Assembly: GCF_035917455.1 (NCBI RefSeq)
Contig: NZ_CP109078.1
Coordinates: 5,130,001-5,194,000 of the forward strand
Direction of reading: 5' to 3'
Source: Micromonospora sp. NBC_01796
GTDB taxonomy: Bacteria; Actinomycetota; Actinomycetes; Mycobacteriales; Micromonosporaceae
DNA: 64,000 nt
Position 1 is the stretch's first letter; every line of letters begins with the position of its first letter. The notes beneath the pieces are model-generated. The model had not been told where the DNA came from. It worked only from the letters and a program-made list of their open reading frames with translations, and searched no databases. Below, in pieces: positions 7,759 through 15,477 of the stretch. The position numbers were made by a program, and so were the translations under genes.

Positions 7759-7811
7759 CGTACTGGAACAAACACACAGCGTTGCGGTAGGTTCTTCGTC
7801 TGTTCAGTACG
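7759..7811. promoter_or_regulatory. Inverted repeat between divergent XRE gene and three-gene operon
   Basis: CGTACTGGAACA (7759-7770) and TGTTCAGTACG (7801-7811) are inverted copies with one base missing in the right arm, 30 bases apart. They flank a possible -10 (TAGGTT, 7788-7793) and end 17 bases before the XRE start. This is a plausible operator for the regulator at 7829. Confidence 0.45.
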
Positions 7812-7828
7812 TCCTATGAGGAGACGGA

Positions 7829-8596
7829 ATGAACCACGCACTTCAAGTCGCGATGATCGAGTCGGGACACACCGCCGAATCGTTGGCCGCCGAAATCGGC
7901 GTTGATCCGAAAACGGCGGCCCGATGGGTAACTCCGGGACGGATTCCGCAGACACGTCACCGTGCTCGGGTTGCTGAGCTGGTGGGACGGGACGTAGGGG
8001 ACCTTTGGCCGGACGTACTGAAGCGTCGGCATCCGACCTGGTTGCGTGAGTGGTTGGAGTACGAGCGCGATGCGCGGTTGCTCCGCTGGTTCGAGCCCGC
8101 CCTGGTGCCTGGGTTACTCCAGACGGAGGCGTACGCGCAGGCCGTCATCGGGTGGGGTGGCCTGTTCAACGTCGACGAGGTGGACGAACTCGTGGCGTCG
8201 CGAATAGAGCGACAGCCGGTCCTGGATGGGCGGAGGCCACCGCAGTTCTTCGCGATGATCGACGAGGCTGTGGTCCGGCGGTGCGTGGGTAGCCGGGCGA
8301 TCATGGCGGAGCAGTGTGCACACCTGGTCCGACTCGCTGAGCGGCCCCATGTGCATATTCAGGTGGTGCCGGCGAGTGCGGGGGGTCATGCTGGGCTCGC
8401 CGGGGGTTTCATCCTGGCGAAGGGTCCGTACGGGGAGGCGGCCCACCTCGATGATCGGCTACGCGCGCACGTATTCAACACGCAAGACGACATTGATACC
8501 CTCGTGGCAGCGTGGGAAGCCATCAGGGCCGTAGCCCTGTCCGCTCCTCAAACCCTCGATCTGATCAAGGAAGTAGCAGCGACATGGCAGACCTGA
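7829..8596 (+). CDS. XRE-family helix-turn-helix regulator with DUF5753 domain
   Basis: 255 residues. Residues ~1-60 form a HTH domain (MNHALQVAMIESGHTAESLAAEIGV then DPKTAARWVTPGR). The rest is the DUF5753 ligand/partner domain, recognised by EYERDARLLRWFEPALVPGLLQT near residue 75, EAYAQAVIG, SRIERQPVL, and the late HVHIQVVPASAGGHAGLAGGF. In actinomycetes such genes are almost always followed by a DUF397 gene, as here, and the pair often acts in developmental or metabolic control. The reading frame overlaps the DUF397 start by 13 bases. A purine-rich GAGGAGACGG precedes ATG 7829. Confidence 0.9.
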   Translation: MNHALQVAMIESGHTAESLAAEIGVDPKTAARWVTPGRIPQTRHRARVAELVGRDVGDLWPDVLKRRHPTWLREWLEYERDARLLRWFEPALVPGLLQTEAYAQAVIGWGGLFNVDEVDELVASRIERQPVLDGRRPPQFFAMIDEAVVRRCVGSRAIMAEQCAHLVRLAERPHVHIQVVPASAGGHAGLAGGFILAKGPYGEAAHLDDRLRAHVFNTQDDIDTLVAAWEAIRAVALSAPQTLDLIKEVAATWQT

Positions 8597-8775
8597 CCGG
8601 TGCCATCTGGCGGAAGTCGACCCGCAGCAGCAACGGTGGGTCGACCTGCGTCGAGGTGGCGAAGAACCTTCCCGGTGTTGTCGGCGTACGGGACAGCAAG
8701 GACCCGGCTGGGCCCGCTCTGGCCTTCGGTCCGGCCGCCTGGCGCGCGTTTGTCGGGCTGGCGAAACAGCACTGA
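8584..8775 (+). CDS. DUF397 domain protein
   Basis: 63 residues from ATG 8584, inside the end of the XRE gene, so translation is coupled. The family signature is complete: WRKSTRSSNGGSTCVEVA, then VGVRDSKDP and a C-terminal FGPAAWRAFVGLAK. These small proteins accompany XRE-DUF5753 regulators and are proposed partners or antagonists of them. No catalytic residues are expected. Confidence 0.92.
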   Translation: MADLTGAIWRKSTRSSNGGSTCVEVAKNLPGVVGVRDSKDPAGPALAFGPAAWRAFVGLAKQH

Positions 8776-8843
8776 ACCGGTCGCGGCGGGCGCCCTGACG
8801 GGTGCCGCGCCGCGAAGCGCGGACTGCCCGGCGCGTGCGACGC

Positions 8844-9869
8844 TCAGGGGGTGGGCTGGCGGCCTGCCTCGGTGAGTAGGCGGTCGCCGAGGTCGGTCCG
8901 GGAGTAGAGCACCTGTCGGCCCGCTCGGCGCGAGGTGAGCAGCCCGGCGGCGCGCAGCGCCTGGAGGTGCACGCTGAGCGTCGGCGCGGCCAGCGCCATC
9001 TGGGTGGCGGCCTGGCTGGTCGACATCGGCAGGTCGAGTTGGGTCAGCAGGGCGGCCCGGGTCTGCCCGAGGACCCCGGCGAGGGCCGAACTGGTCTGCT
9101 CGGGGTGCTTCTCCCAGAGCCGGCCGAGGCCGCGCGGGGAGTAGGAGACGCTGGGAGACTCCGGCTGCGCGGTCCGTACCAGGACGTCCGGCCAGGCGAA
9201 GGCACACGGTACGAGGAGCAGCCCGCGCCCGCCACAGTCGGCGTGACCCTCGTAGTACTTGGCGATCCTCAGCGTCTGGTCGGCGAACGTGACCGATGGG
9301 TGCAGGTTGGTCATCATCCGGTCGACGCCGCCCTCGGCCAGGGCATCGAGCCGGTACGCGATGTCGTCGTTGAGCAACGCGTCGATCCTCGGCCAGTCCG
9401 GGGCGATCGCGACCCGGTGGTACGCGTCCAGCGCCTCGGTGACGGGGCCGATGCCGGCGTCGGGTCGGCGTACCAGCGCTTGGAGCAGGGTTCGCCGTTC
9501 TTCGTGGCCGGGCCCGTGCTGGGCGGCCCGGTGGGCGGCCAGGTGTGCCAGCTCCCGCGCCACGATCTCCGGATCGGTGTCGGCGACCTGCGCGAGCGCG
9601 TCACCGAAGGTGGAGGACCGGCGGCTCGGGGGCGGTAGGAGAAAATCGGGGATGTAGCCCGCCGGGCGTACCAGCGCCCGCAGGAGGTCGAGGTCGTGCT
9701 CGCGCAGCCGGCTCGTCCGCTCGGCGAACCTGGCGATCCACGGCCGGTGCAGGTGCCCTCCCCGACCGGCGGCGGCCAGCGTACGCAGGCTCGCGACGGT
9801 TTCGGTGAGGGGCGATGCGGCGAAGCGTACGCGGGTAAGGTCGGTCGCCGTGAAGTGCAGGTGAATCAC
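8844..9869 (-). CDS. ArsR-family transcriptional regulator (DUF5937-like N-terminal domain)
   Basis: 341 residues from GTG 9869, preceded by a good ribosome site (GGAAGGAG). The C-terminal ~90 residues form a winged helix: LAGVLGQTRAALLTQLDLPMS, TSQAATQMALAAPTLSVHLQALRAAGLLTSRRAGRQVLYSRTDLG. The N-terminal ~230 residues are alpha-helical and of the kind found in actinomycete ArsR proteins annotated DUF5937 (IHLHFTATDLTRVRFAASPL). No metal-binding Cys pair is visible, so this is probably not a metal sensor. It is divergent from a reductase gene with a perfect palindrome between them, so autoregulation and control of that neighbour are likely. Confidence 0.85.
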   Translation of the reverse strand: MIHLHFTATDLTRVRFAASPLTETVASLRTLAAAGRGGHLHRPWIARFAERTSRLREHDLDLLRALVRPAGYIPDFLLPPPSRRSSTFGDALAQVADTDPEIVARELAHLAAHRAAQHGPGHEERRTLLQALVRRPDAGIGPVTEALDAYHRVAIAPDWPRIDALLNDDIAYRLDALAEGGVDRMMTNLHPSVTFADQTLRIAKYYEGHADCGGRGLLLVPCAFAWPDVLVRTAQPESPSVSYSPRGLGRLWEKHPEQTSSALAGVLGQTRAALLTQLDLPMSTSQAATQMALAAPTLSVHLQALRAAGLLTSRRAGRQVLYSRTDLGDRLLTEAGRQPTP

Positions 9870-9883
9870 CCGGGCGCTCCTTC

Positions 9884-9905
9884 CGATTAGGTCTGAGCCT
9901 AATCG
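9884..9905. promoter_or_regulatory. Palindromic operator CGATTAGG-N6-CCTAATCG
   Basis: Perfect 8-bp arms at 9884-9891 and 9898-9905 separated by 6 bases, 15 bases upstream of the ArsR gene start and about 70 bases upstream of the divergent reductase gene. Size and symmetry suit an ArsR dimer. Binding by this regulator is inferred from position. Confidence 0.65.
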
Positions 9906-9973
9906 TGGCCGTGCACGCAACACCACCGGAGACTGAGGACATCCACCCGGACCACACGGATAGGACACCGAAG

Positions 9974-10555
9974 ATGCGCAAGCTGATCTACACCGCCTTC
10001 GTTTCGCTGGACGGCGTTGTCGACTCTCCCGGCGGCGGCAGCCCGACCGAGGCGCACCGCAGCGGCGGCTGGACCTACAAGGACATCGAGTTCCTGCCGG
10101 AGGCGTACGAGCTGAAGGGTCGGGAGACGGAGGAGGCCACCGCGCTGATGTTCGGCCGGGCCAGCTACGAGGTGTTCTCGCCGATCTGGCCCGACATCGA
10201 GGACTTCGCGCCCCTCAAGGAACTGCCGAAGTACGTCGTCTCGACCACCCTCGGCGAGGACGCCCTGGTCGACAACTGGGGTGACATCACGATCCTGCGT
10301 ACGCTCGACGACGTCGCGAAGCTGAAGGAGACCGACGGCGGGCCGATCGTCATCCACGGCAGCGCCACCCTCGCCCGCAACCTCTCCGACGCCGGCCTGA
10401 TCGACCGCTACCACCTGCTGGTCTTCCCGGTACTGCTCGGCGGCGGCAAGCGGATGTTCAGCGAGACCGACAAGGACAAGCAACTGTTGAAGCTGGTCGA
10501 GTCGAAGACGTACAACAACGGCATCACCATGTTCGTCTACGACGTCGTCCGCTGA
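9974..10555 (+). CDS. Dihydrofolate reductase / RibD C-terminal domain family protein
   Basis: 193 residues from ATG 9974. The fold is recognised from MRKLIYTAFVSLDGVVDSPGG, LMFGRASYEVFSPIWPD, KYVVSTTL, GGPIVIHGSATLARNLSDAGLIDRYHLLVFPVLLGGGKRMF. Members are NADPH-dependent reductases of the YyaP/RibD-C group, usually of unknown substrate. An in-frame GTG at 9905 would add 23 residues unlike the family. It probably belongs to the regulon of the divergent ArsR. Confidence 0.85.
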   Translation: MRKLIYTAFVSLDGVVDSPGGGSPTEAHRSGGWTYKDIEFLPEAYELKGRETEEATALMFGRASYEVFSPIWPDIEDFAPLKELPKYVVSTTLGEDALVDNWGDITILRTLDDVAKLKETDGGPIVIHGSATLARNLSDAGLIDRYHLLVFPVLLGGGKRMFSETDKDKQLLKLVESKTYNNGITMFVYDVVR

Positions 10556-10575
10556 GGTGGCCGTGCGCCGGTGAC

Positions 10576-11157
10576 TCAGTTGTCGGTCAGGGTCTTTACC
10601 AGGGCGGGGGACAGGTCGCGGTCGGCGTACAGCAGGCGGATGGCGTGGGGGTCGGGGTTGCCGGCGTCCGGGCCGCGCCAGACCTGTCGCAGACCGGCCC
10701 GTTCGGTCGTACGCTGCGACCGGGTGTTGCCCTCCAGCAGGTACGCGGTCAGCGGCAGGTCCGGGCGTACGTCGCGAGCGGCGGCGACCGCCGCGCGGAT
10801 GATCTCCTGGGCGTACCCCTGGCCCCAGAAGGTCGGATGGAGGCGGAAGCCGAGGTTCCAGGCCACGCCGAAGCGGACGAAACAGCCGCCGATCCCGACG
10901 AGTTGGCCCTCGGTGGCCGGCTCGGTGCTCCGGGCTACCCACATGCTCAGACCGTCGCGCTGCCAGCCGGCCAGCCAACGATCGACCATCGTGGCGGTCT
11001 GCTCCTGGCTGGACTGACGGCTGATCGGGTCGGCGCGCCAGACCTGCGGGTCCGCGTACAACTGGTGGAGTTCCGCCAGGTCGGACGGCTGCGGAACGCT
11101 CAGCACGAGGCGGTCGGTGGTGGGGTTGGCACCGGATCCGGGTGCGTCGATGCGCAT
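10576..11157 (-). CDS. GNAT-family N-acetyltransferase
   Basis: 193 residues from ATG 11157. It resembles the RimJ/RimL-type branch: TDRLVLSVPQPSDLAELHQLYADP near the start, LVGIGGCFVRFG, WNLGFRLHPTFWGQGYAQEIIRAA carrying the acetyl-CoA loop (Q/GxGxA-like, GQGYA), and a C-terminal NTRSQRTTERAGLRQVW. It transfers acetyl from acetyl-CoA to an amine; the substrate is unknown. It is convergent with the reductase gene, 20 bases away. Confidence 0.88.
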   Translation of the reverse strand: MRIDAPGSGANPTTDRLVLSVPQPSDLAELHQLYADPQVWRADPISRQSSQEQTATMVDRWLAGWQRDGLSMWVARSTEPATEGQLVGIGGCFVRFGVAWNLGFRLHPTFWGQGYAQEIIRAAVAAARDVRPDLPLTAYLLEGNTRSQRTTERAGLRQVWRGPDAGNPDPHAIRLLYADRDLSPALVKTLTDN

Positions 11158-11270
11158 TCTGTCCGTCCTCACTCCGCCGTCTCGATGAACGGTGCCGAGG
11201 TTAACGGGTACGGCCCGGCGCGCGACCGCAATTTTCGCCCTCGTCCTGATCCGTCGAACAGCACCGGGGG

Positions 11271-12767
11271 TCAGGCGGGGCCGATCTGGTTGGCGACGAT
11301 CTGGGCGGAGAGGGTGACCATGGGCAGGCCGCCGCCGGGGTGGGTGGAGCCCCCGACCAGGAAGAGTCCGGGCACCGGGCCCCGGTTCGGTGGGCGGAGC
11401 AGGCCACCGGCGGTGCCGTAGATCGCCCCGCCGGGGGTGCTGGTCGCGGTGGCCAGGTCGGCGGGCGTACGGACCTCGCGGAACAGCAGGCGGTCGCGTA
11501 CGTCGGTGCCGCGCGCGGCGAGCACGTCCAGGATCCGGTCGGCGTAGGCGTCGGCGAGTCCGGGGCGCCGCCAGTTGACCGCCGACAGGGAACGGCCCTG
11601 CCTCGCGGCGTTGACCAGCACGAACCACGCCTCGTGCCCGTCCGGGCGGACCGCCGGGTCGTCGGCCACGGTGACGAACACGGTCGGGTCCGGCGCCGGT
11701 CGGGCCGGTACGCCGTGACCGGCGTCGCCGAAAACCGCGTCGAACTCGGCGTCGTAGTCGGTCGGGAAGAACACGTTGTGGTGCGCCAACCCGGACGAGC
11801 CTTGCACACCGAGCAGGAGCACGAAACCGGACAGGCTCCGGTCGGCCAGCCCGGCGAGCCGGTCGGGGCGGGGGAGCAGATCCCGGTAGACGGTGAGGGC
11901 GTCCACATTGGCCACCACCACGTCGGCCCGTACGGGGGTGTTGGTGCCGGCGAGGCGTACGCCGTGCACCCGGCCGCCGGCGGCGTCGATGGCCGTGACC
12001 GTGCTGCCGGTCTGCACCACCACGCCCAGGTCGAGGCAGCGGGAGAGCAGTGCGTCGGCGAGTGAACCGAGCCCGCCGCGCAGGTACCAACCACCGAAGG
12101 TCAGTTCGGCGTACGGGACCGCGGCGAGTGCGGCCGGGGCCCGGCGCGGGTCGGTCCCGGTGTAGGTGGCGTACCGGTCCAGCAGCATTCGTAGCCGTGG
12201 GTCGCGCAGGTACGACCGGCCCATCCCGCGCAGGCTCTGACCGGGGCGGATGGCGGCCAGGTCACCCAGCCGCCAGGCGAGCCGGGCCAGGTCCAGGGGT
12301 GAGTCGACACTGTCGCGGAGGATGTCCCGCCACGCGGCGTGCCAGATCCGGCCGGACCGCCGCCACAGCCGCTGCCAGTCGGCCTCGGCCTGCGGCCCGA
12401 ACACGTCACCGATCCGGGACGCGAAGGTGCCCGGATCGGTGCACGAGTCGAGCACGGTCGCGGATGCCTCACCCAGCGGCGGGAAGTGGTGCCGGACGAT
12501 CGGGTCCAGCGGCACCAGGTCCAGGTATTCGTCGAGTTTCGCGCCGGTGGCCAGGAACAGGTCGACGAAGACCTGCGGCAGGGTGAGCAGGCTGGGGCCG
12601 GTGTCGAAGTGGAACGTACCGGCCGGGGTGTCCCGCGAGTACCGGCCGAGTTTGCCGCCGACCGTGTCGGACCGTTCGAAGACGGTGACCTCGTGCCCTC
12701 CGGCAGCCAACCGGGCCGCCGTGGCCAGCCCACCGACTCCGGCGCCGACAACGACAATTCGACTCAC
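11271..12767 (-). CDS. CrtI/CrtD-type carotenoid desaturase (phytoene desaturase family)
   Basis: 498 residues from GTG 12767, chosen for the GAGGAGG ribosome site 7 bases upstream. The N-terminal FAD fold IVVVGAGVGGLATAARLAAG with HEVTVFERSDTVGGKLG and the C-terminal VGGSTHPGGGLPMVTLSAQ are diagnostic for the bacterial CrtI family. Members desaturate phytoene to lycopene or add a 3,4 double bond (CrtD). Neighbouring hydratase and glycosyltransferase genes favour a CrtD role after CruF, but the sequence alone does not decide. It follows the glycosyltransferase gene by 67 bases in the same orientation. Confidence 0.85.
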   Translation of the reverse strand: MSRIVVVGAGVGGLATAARLAAGGHEVTVFERSDTVGGKLGRYSRDTPAGTFHFDTGPSLLTLPQVFVDLFLATGAKLDEYLDLVPLDPIVRHHFPPLGEASATVLDSCTDPGTFASRIGDVFGPQAEADWQRLWRRSGRIWHAAWRDILRDSVDSPLDLARLAWRLGDLAAIRPGQSLRGMGRSYLRDPRLRMLLDRYATYTGTDPRRAPAALAAVPYAELTFGGWYLRGGLGSLADALLSRCLDLGVVVQTGSTVTAIDAAGGRVHGVRLAGTNTPVRADVVVANVDALTVYRDLLPRPDRLAGLADRSLSGFVLLLGVQGSSGLAHHNVFFPTDYDAEFDAVFGDAGHGVPARPAPDPTVFVTVADDPAVRPDGHEAWFVLVNAARQGRSLSAVNWRRPGLADAYADRILDVLAARGTDVRDRLLFREVRTPADLATATSTPGGAIYGTAGGLLRPPNRGPVPGLFLVGGSTHPGGGLPMVTLSAQIVANQIGPA

Positions 12768-12834
12768 CCCGTACGCCTCCTCAGGCATGGTCGACGGCGC
12801 ACCCTGCTCCGGTGGGCGGGCAGTGGGCCGGGTG

Positions 12835-13974
12835 TCAGTGCACCGGTCGGCCACGCCAGAACAGGCGTTGCCGCCTGTGCAGATGGTACGACCGCAGGGT
12901 CAGCCAACCGAGCAGCGCGACCGAGAGTGGGTGTGCCAATACGTCCGGCCAGGTCCGGCCGCCGCTCGCCCGCGCGCTGACCACCCTCCCCGCCACGCCC
13001 AGCAGGTAGGCGGCGAACGCGACCCAGGCCAGCGGTGCCGCCCCGGCGACCGCCGCACCGACCGCGAGCAGCGGGGGCACGGTGTAGAGGAGCAGGAGCA
13101 GGGCCAGGACGGTCGCGGCGGCCACCGGTGAGCCGAACGACGCCCAGAGCGACTTGGTGTAACCGTCGCGCAGCTCGGCCCAGGAGCCGTACATCCGGCA
13201 GTCCGCGAGAGCGGAGCCGTCGGCCAGGGCGATCCGGCCGCCGGCCCGTTTGACCGCGCGGGCCAGCTCGATGTCCTCCAGGATCCTCTCGCGTACCGCC
13301 GCGTGTCCGCCGGCCCGCCGGTAGCCGTCCCGGTCCAGCACCAGGAACTGACCACCGGCGGCGGCCAGCGACGGCCGGGGCGACCGTTCCATCAGCCGCA
13401 ACGGCAGGAAGGTCAGCCAGGTCCACTGCAGCAACGGCTGGACCAGCCGCTCACCGATCGACCCGGCCACGATCCGGGGGTACGGGGTGAGCAGCGTCGC
13501 CCCCGCCGTACGGAGCGCGGTCACCGCACCCGCCACGGCGTACGGGGCGAGGACCACGTCGGCGTCGACGAACACCAGCGCGCCCGACCGGGGTACGGCG
13601 GCGTCGGCGAGCTGCTGGCAGGCGTACGGCTTCCCGAGCCAGCCGGGCGGTGGTGGTGAACCGGTGAGCAGGCGTACCCGTGGGTCATCGGCGGCGAGCT
13701 GCCGGACCAGGTCGGCGGTGCCGTCGGTCGAACCGTCGTCGAGGACCACGATCTCCAGGTCGGGCACGCCCCGCTGGGCCAGCAGCGAACGCAGGCACGG
13801 GGTCAGGCGGTCCGCCTCGTCGCGCAGCGGAAGCAGGACCGACACCGGCTCGTCCAGGGTGGCCCGCAGGGGCGGCCGGCGCAGCCAGCGGGTGGCGTTG
13901 ACCAGGCTGTGCAGGGTCAGCCCGGCGACCACGGCGCAACCGATCCAGACCGGGGCGGCGGCGGCCCAGCTCAT
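12835..13974 (-). CDS. Family 2 glycosyltransferase, CruG-like carotenoid glycosyltransferase
   Basis: 379 residues from ATG 13974, overlapping cruF as ATGA. One N-terminal membrane segment, then a GT-A domain: PVSVLLPLRDE, EIVVLDDGSTDGTADLV, VFVDADVVLAPYAV (the DxD metal site), GGQFLVLDRDGYRRAGGH and ERILEDIELARAVKRAGG. Two or three membrane segments follow at the C-terminus. The pairing with a CruF hydratase is the arrangement of CruF-CruG, where CruG adds sugar to the 2'-hydroxyl of myxol-type carotenoids. The sugar donor is not evident. Confidence 0.82.
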   Translation of the reverse strand: MSWAAAAPVWIGCAVVAGLTLHSLVNATRWLRRPPLRATLDEPVSVLLPLRDEADRLTPCLRSLLAQRGVPDLEIVVLDDGSTDGTADLVRQLAADDPRVRLLTGSPPPPGWLGKPYACQQLADAAVPRSGALVFVDADVVLAPYAVAGAVTALRTAGATLLTPYPRIVAGSIGERLVQPLLQWTWLTFLPLRLMERSPRPSLAAAGGQFLVLDRDGYRRAGGHAAVRERILEDIELARAVKRAGGRIALADGSALADCRMYGSWAELRDGYTKSLWASFGSPVAAATVLALLLLLYTVPPLLAVGAAVAGAAPLAWVAFAAYLLGVAGRVVSARASGGRTWPDVLAHPLSVALLGWLTLRSYHLHRRQRLFWRGRPVH

Positions 13975-14744
13975 GCGCGTACCCGATGGGGTTGATGGGG
14001 GCGGACCAGCGTGCCGGCCAGTGGCAGCGCGACCACCGACATGGCCAGCGCCCCCCAACCGGCCGAGCCGGGCAGGTCGAGGAAAACCGCGTGGGCGAGC
14101 ACGCTGGAGGCGTAGGTCCAGAGGTAGAGCGCGTACATCGGGGTGTCGACGCCGTCGAGCGGGGGCGCGGTCGGGGCGAGCCGGGCCAGCAGGGCCATCA
14201 GCACCACCGCGACCAGGAGCCACCCCAGGTAGTTGCCGACCGGCACACCGGGCACCCCGGGCAGGGCCGGGGTCGGATCCCGCCAGGTCCAGTAACCCTC
14301 GGCGACCATCTGCGGGTCGAGGAAGATGTCCCAGGCGGCGAGCCCGACGCCGGCCAACGCGACCCGCCCGATGCCGGGCCGGGTCAGCCGGGCCGCCGCC
14401 AACCACGCCGGCCACGCCATCCAGGTCCAGGCCAGCGGGATGACCAGCGGTACGCCGCCGAGCTTCGGACCGAGCTGCCCGGAGTAGTCGTAGGCACCGA
14501 ACGGGAAACCGGTCGTCACGCCCAGCGCCTCGACCGCCCAACCACCGACGGTGGTCACCAGGACCAGCGTGGCGGCGGCCCGGGGACCCCGGCTGAGCAG
14601 GGCGTGGCCGACCGACAGCAGGTAGCCGAGGACAACCGTGACGATGGTCAGCCGGGCCCGGTCCTGACCCTCGGTCAGCGGGTAGCCGATCTGCGCCAGC
14701 ACCAGGATGACCAGCAGGAACCAGGGCAGCCGGGTCCGGTTCAC
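13971..14744 (-). CDS. cruF: Carotenoid 1',2'-hydratase (CruF, DUF422)
   Basis: 257 residues from GTG 14744, with a GGAGG ribosome site 6 bases upstream. A polytopic membrane protein with seven or eight hydrophobic segments. The DUF422 motifs EALGVTTGFPFGAYDYSGQLG, LGGVPLVIPLAWTWMAWPAW, and AAWDIFLDPQMVAEGYWTW contain the conserved Glu/Asp residues of CruF. It adds water across the terminal double bond of an acyclic carotenoid end. The product feeds the overlapping glycosyltransferase. Also annotated bisanhydrobacterioruberin hydratase in archaea. Confidence 0.88.
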   Translation of the reverse strand: MNRTRLPWFLLVILVLAQIGYPLTEGQDRARLTIVTVVLGYLLSVGHALLSRGPRAAATLVLVTTVGGWAVEALGVTTGFPFGAYDYSGQLGPKLGGVPLVIPLAWTWMAWPAWLAAARLTRPGIGRVALAGVGLAAWDIFLDPQMVAEGYWTWRDPTPALPGVPGVPVGNYLGWLLVAVVLMALLARLAPTAPPLDGVDTPMYALYLWTYASSVLAHAVFLDLPGSAGWGALAMSVVALPLAGTLVRPHQPHRVRA

Positions 14745-14761
14745 ATCGATCCTCCGGCCGG

Positions 14762-15346
14762 TTATCCGGGTGAACCGGGATCGTCGTCGTGCTCGCCCGG
14801 TGGCGGATGGGGCAGCGGCAACTCCCGGCCGAGTACGGCGAACGACCGCTCGTCGCCGGGAAAGTGGAAGTCGCGCAGCACGTCGACGAAGCCGAACCGC
14901 CGGTAGAGCCGCCACGCCCGGGACTTCCGCTCGTCCGCCTCCGGGGTGGACAGCAGTGTGGTGCTCGCCCCCGCCATGGCGAGCAGGGCGGTCAACTGCC
15001 GGGCGCCGAGCCCGTGCCCCTGTGCCGCCGGCCGTACGTGCAACTCGACCACCTCGAAGCAGTCGGCGAACCAGGTCTTGCGGGCGTCGCCGGGCAGCGC
15101 GGTGTGCACCTGGTCGTGCCACCACTGCCCCGGGTACGAGTGGTAGCCGTAGCCGAAACCGGCCAGCCGCCCGTCGTTGGTCAACGTGGCCACCGCCCGG
15201 AAACCACGGCGGCGTACGTGAGTGGCGATGTAACCCCGGCGCGCCTCCAGCAACTCGGCCCGGTAACCCATCGCCTCGCCGTAGACCGTCACCACGTCGT
15301 CCAGCCGCCGGACGAGATCGTCCGGCTGCCACGGCACCAACCTCAT
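14762..15346 (-). CDS. GNAT-family N-acetyltransferase
   Basis: 194 residues from ATG 15346. The GNAT core is visible at LAGFGYGYHSYPGQWWHDQV, FEVVELHVRPAAQGHGLGARQLTALL (acetyl-CoA loop QGHGLG) and WRLYRRFGFVDVLRDFHFPGD. The C-terminus is Pro/acidic. Only 17 bases separate it from cruF, so both may share a transcript, but nothing indicates that it acts on carotenoids. Confidence 0.87.
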   Translation of the reverse strand: MRLVPWQPDDLVRRLDDVVTVYGEAMGYRAELLEARRGYIATHVRRRGFRAVATLTNDGRLAGFGYGYHSYPGQWWHDQVHTALPGDARKTWFADCFEVVELHVRPAAQGHGLGARQLTALLAMAGASTTLLSTPEADERKSRAWRLYRRFGFVDVLRDFHFPGDERSFAVLGRELPLPHPPPGEHDDDPGSPG

Positions 15347-15375
15347 GCCTGCCCGCTCCTCACTGCGCCACCGCC

Positions 15376-15447
15376 GTCACGCTCGTTGTCATCCCCGCTC
15401 GTCGCGATGGTCACGCTCGTTGCCACGGTCACGCTCGTCACGCTCGT
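15376..15447. repeat. Degenerate short direct repeats (GTCACGCTCGT)
   Basis: The 11-mer GTCACGCTCGT occurs at 15376, 15410 and 15428, and a 10-base copy overlaps the last one (15438-15447). Related fragments continue to 15480. They fill the 131-base gap between the GNAT and CrtA-like genes. Confidence 0.75.
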
Positions 15448-15477
15448 GCTTGCCACCATCGTCACTCTCGGCGACCG

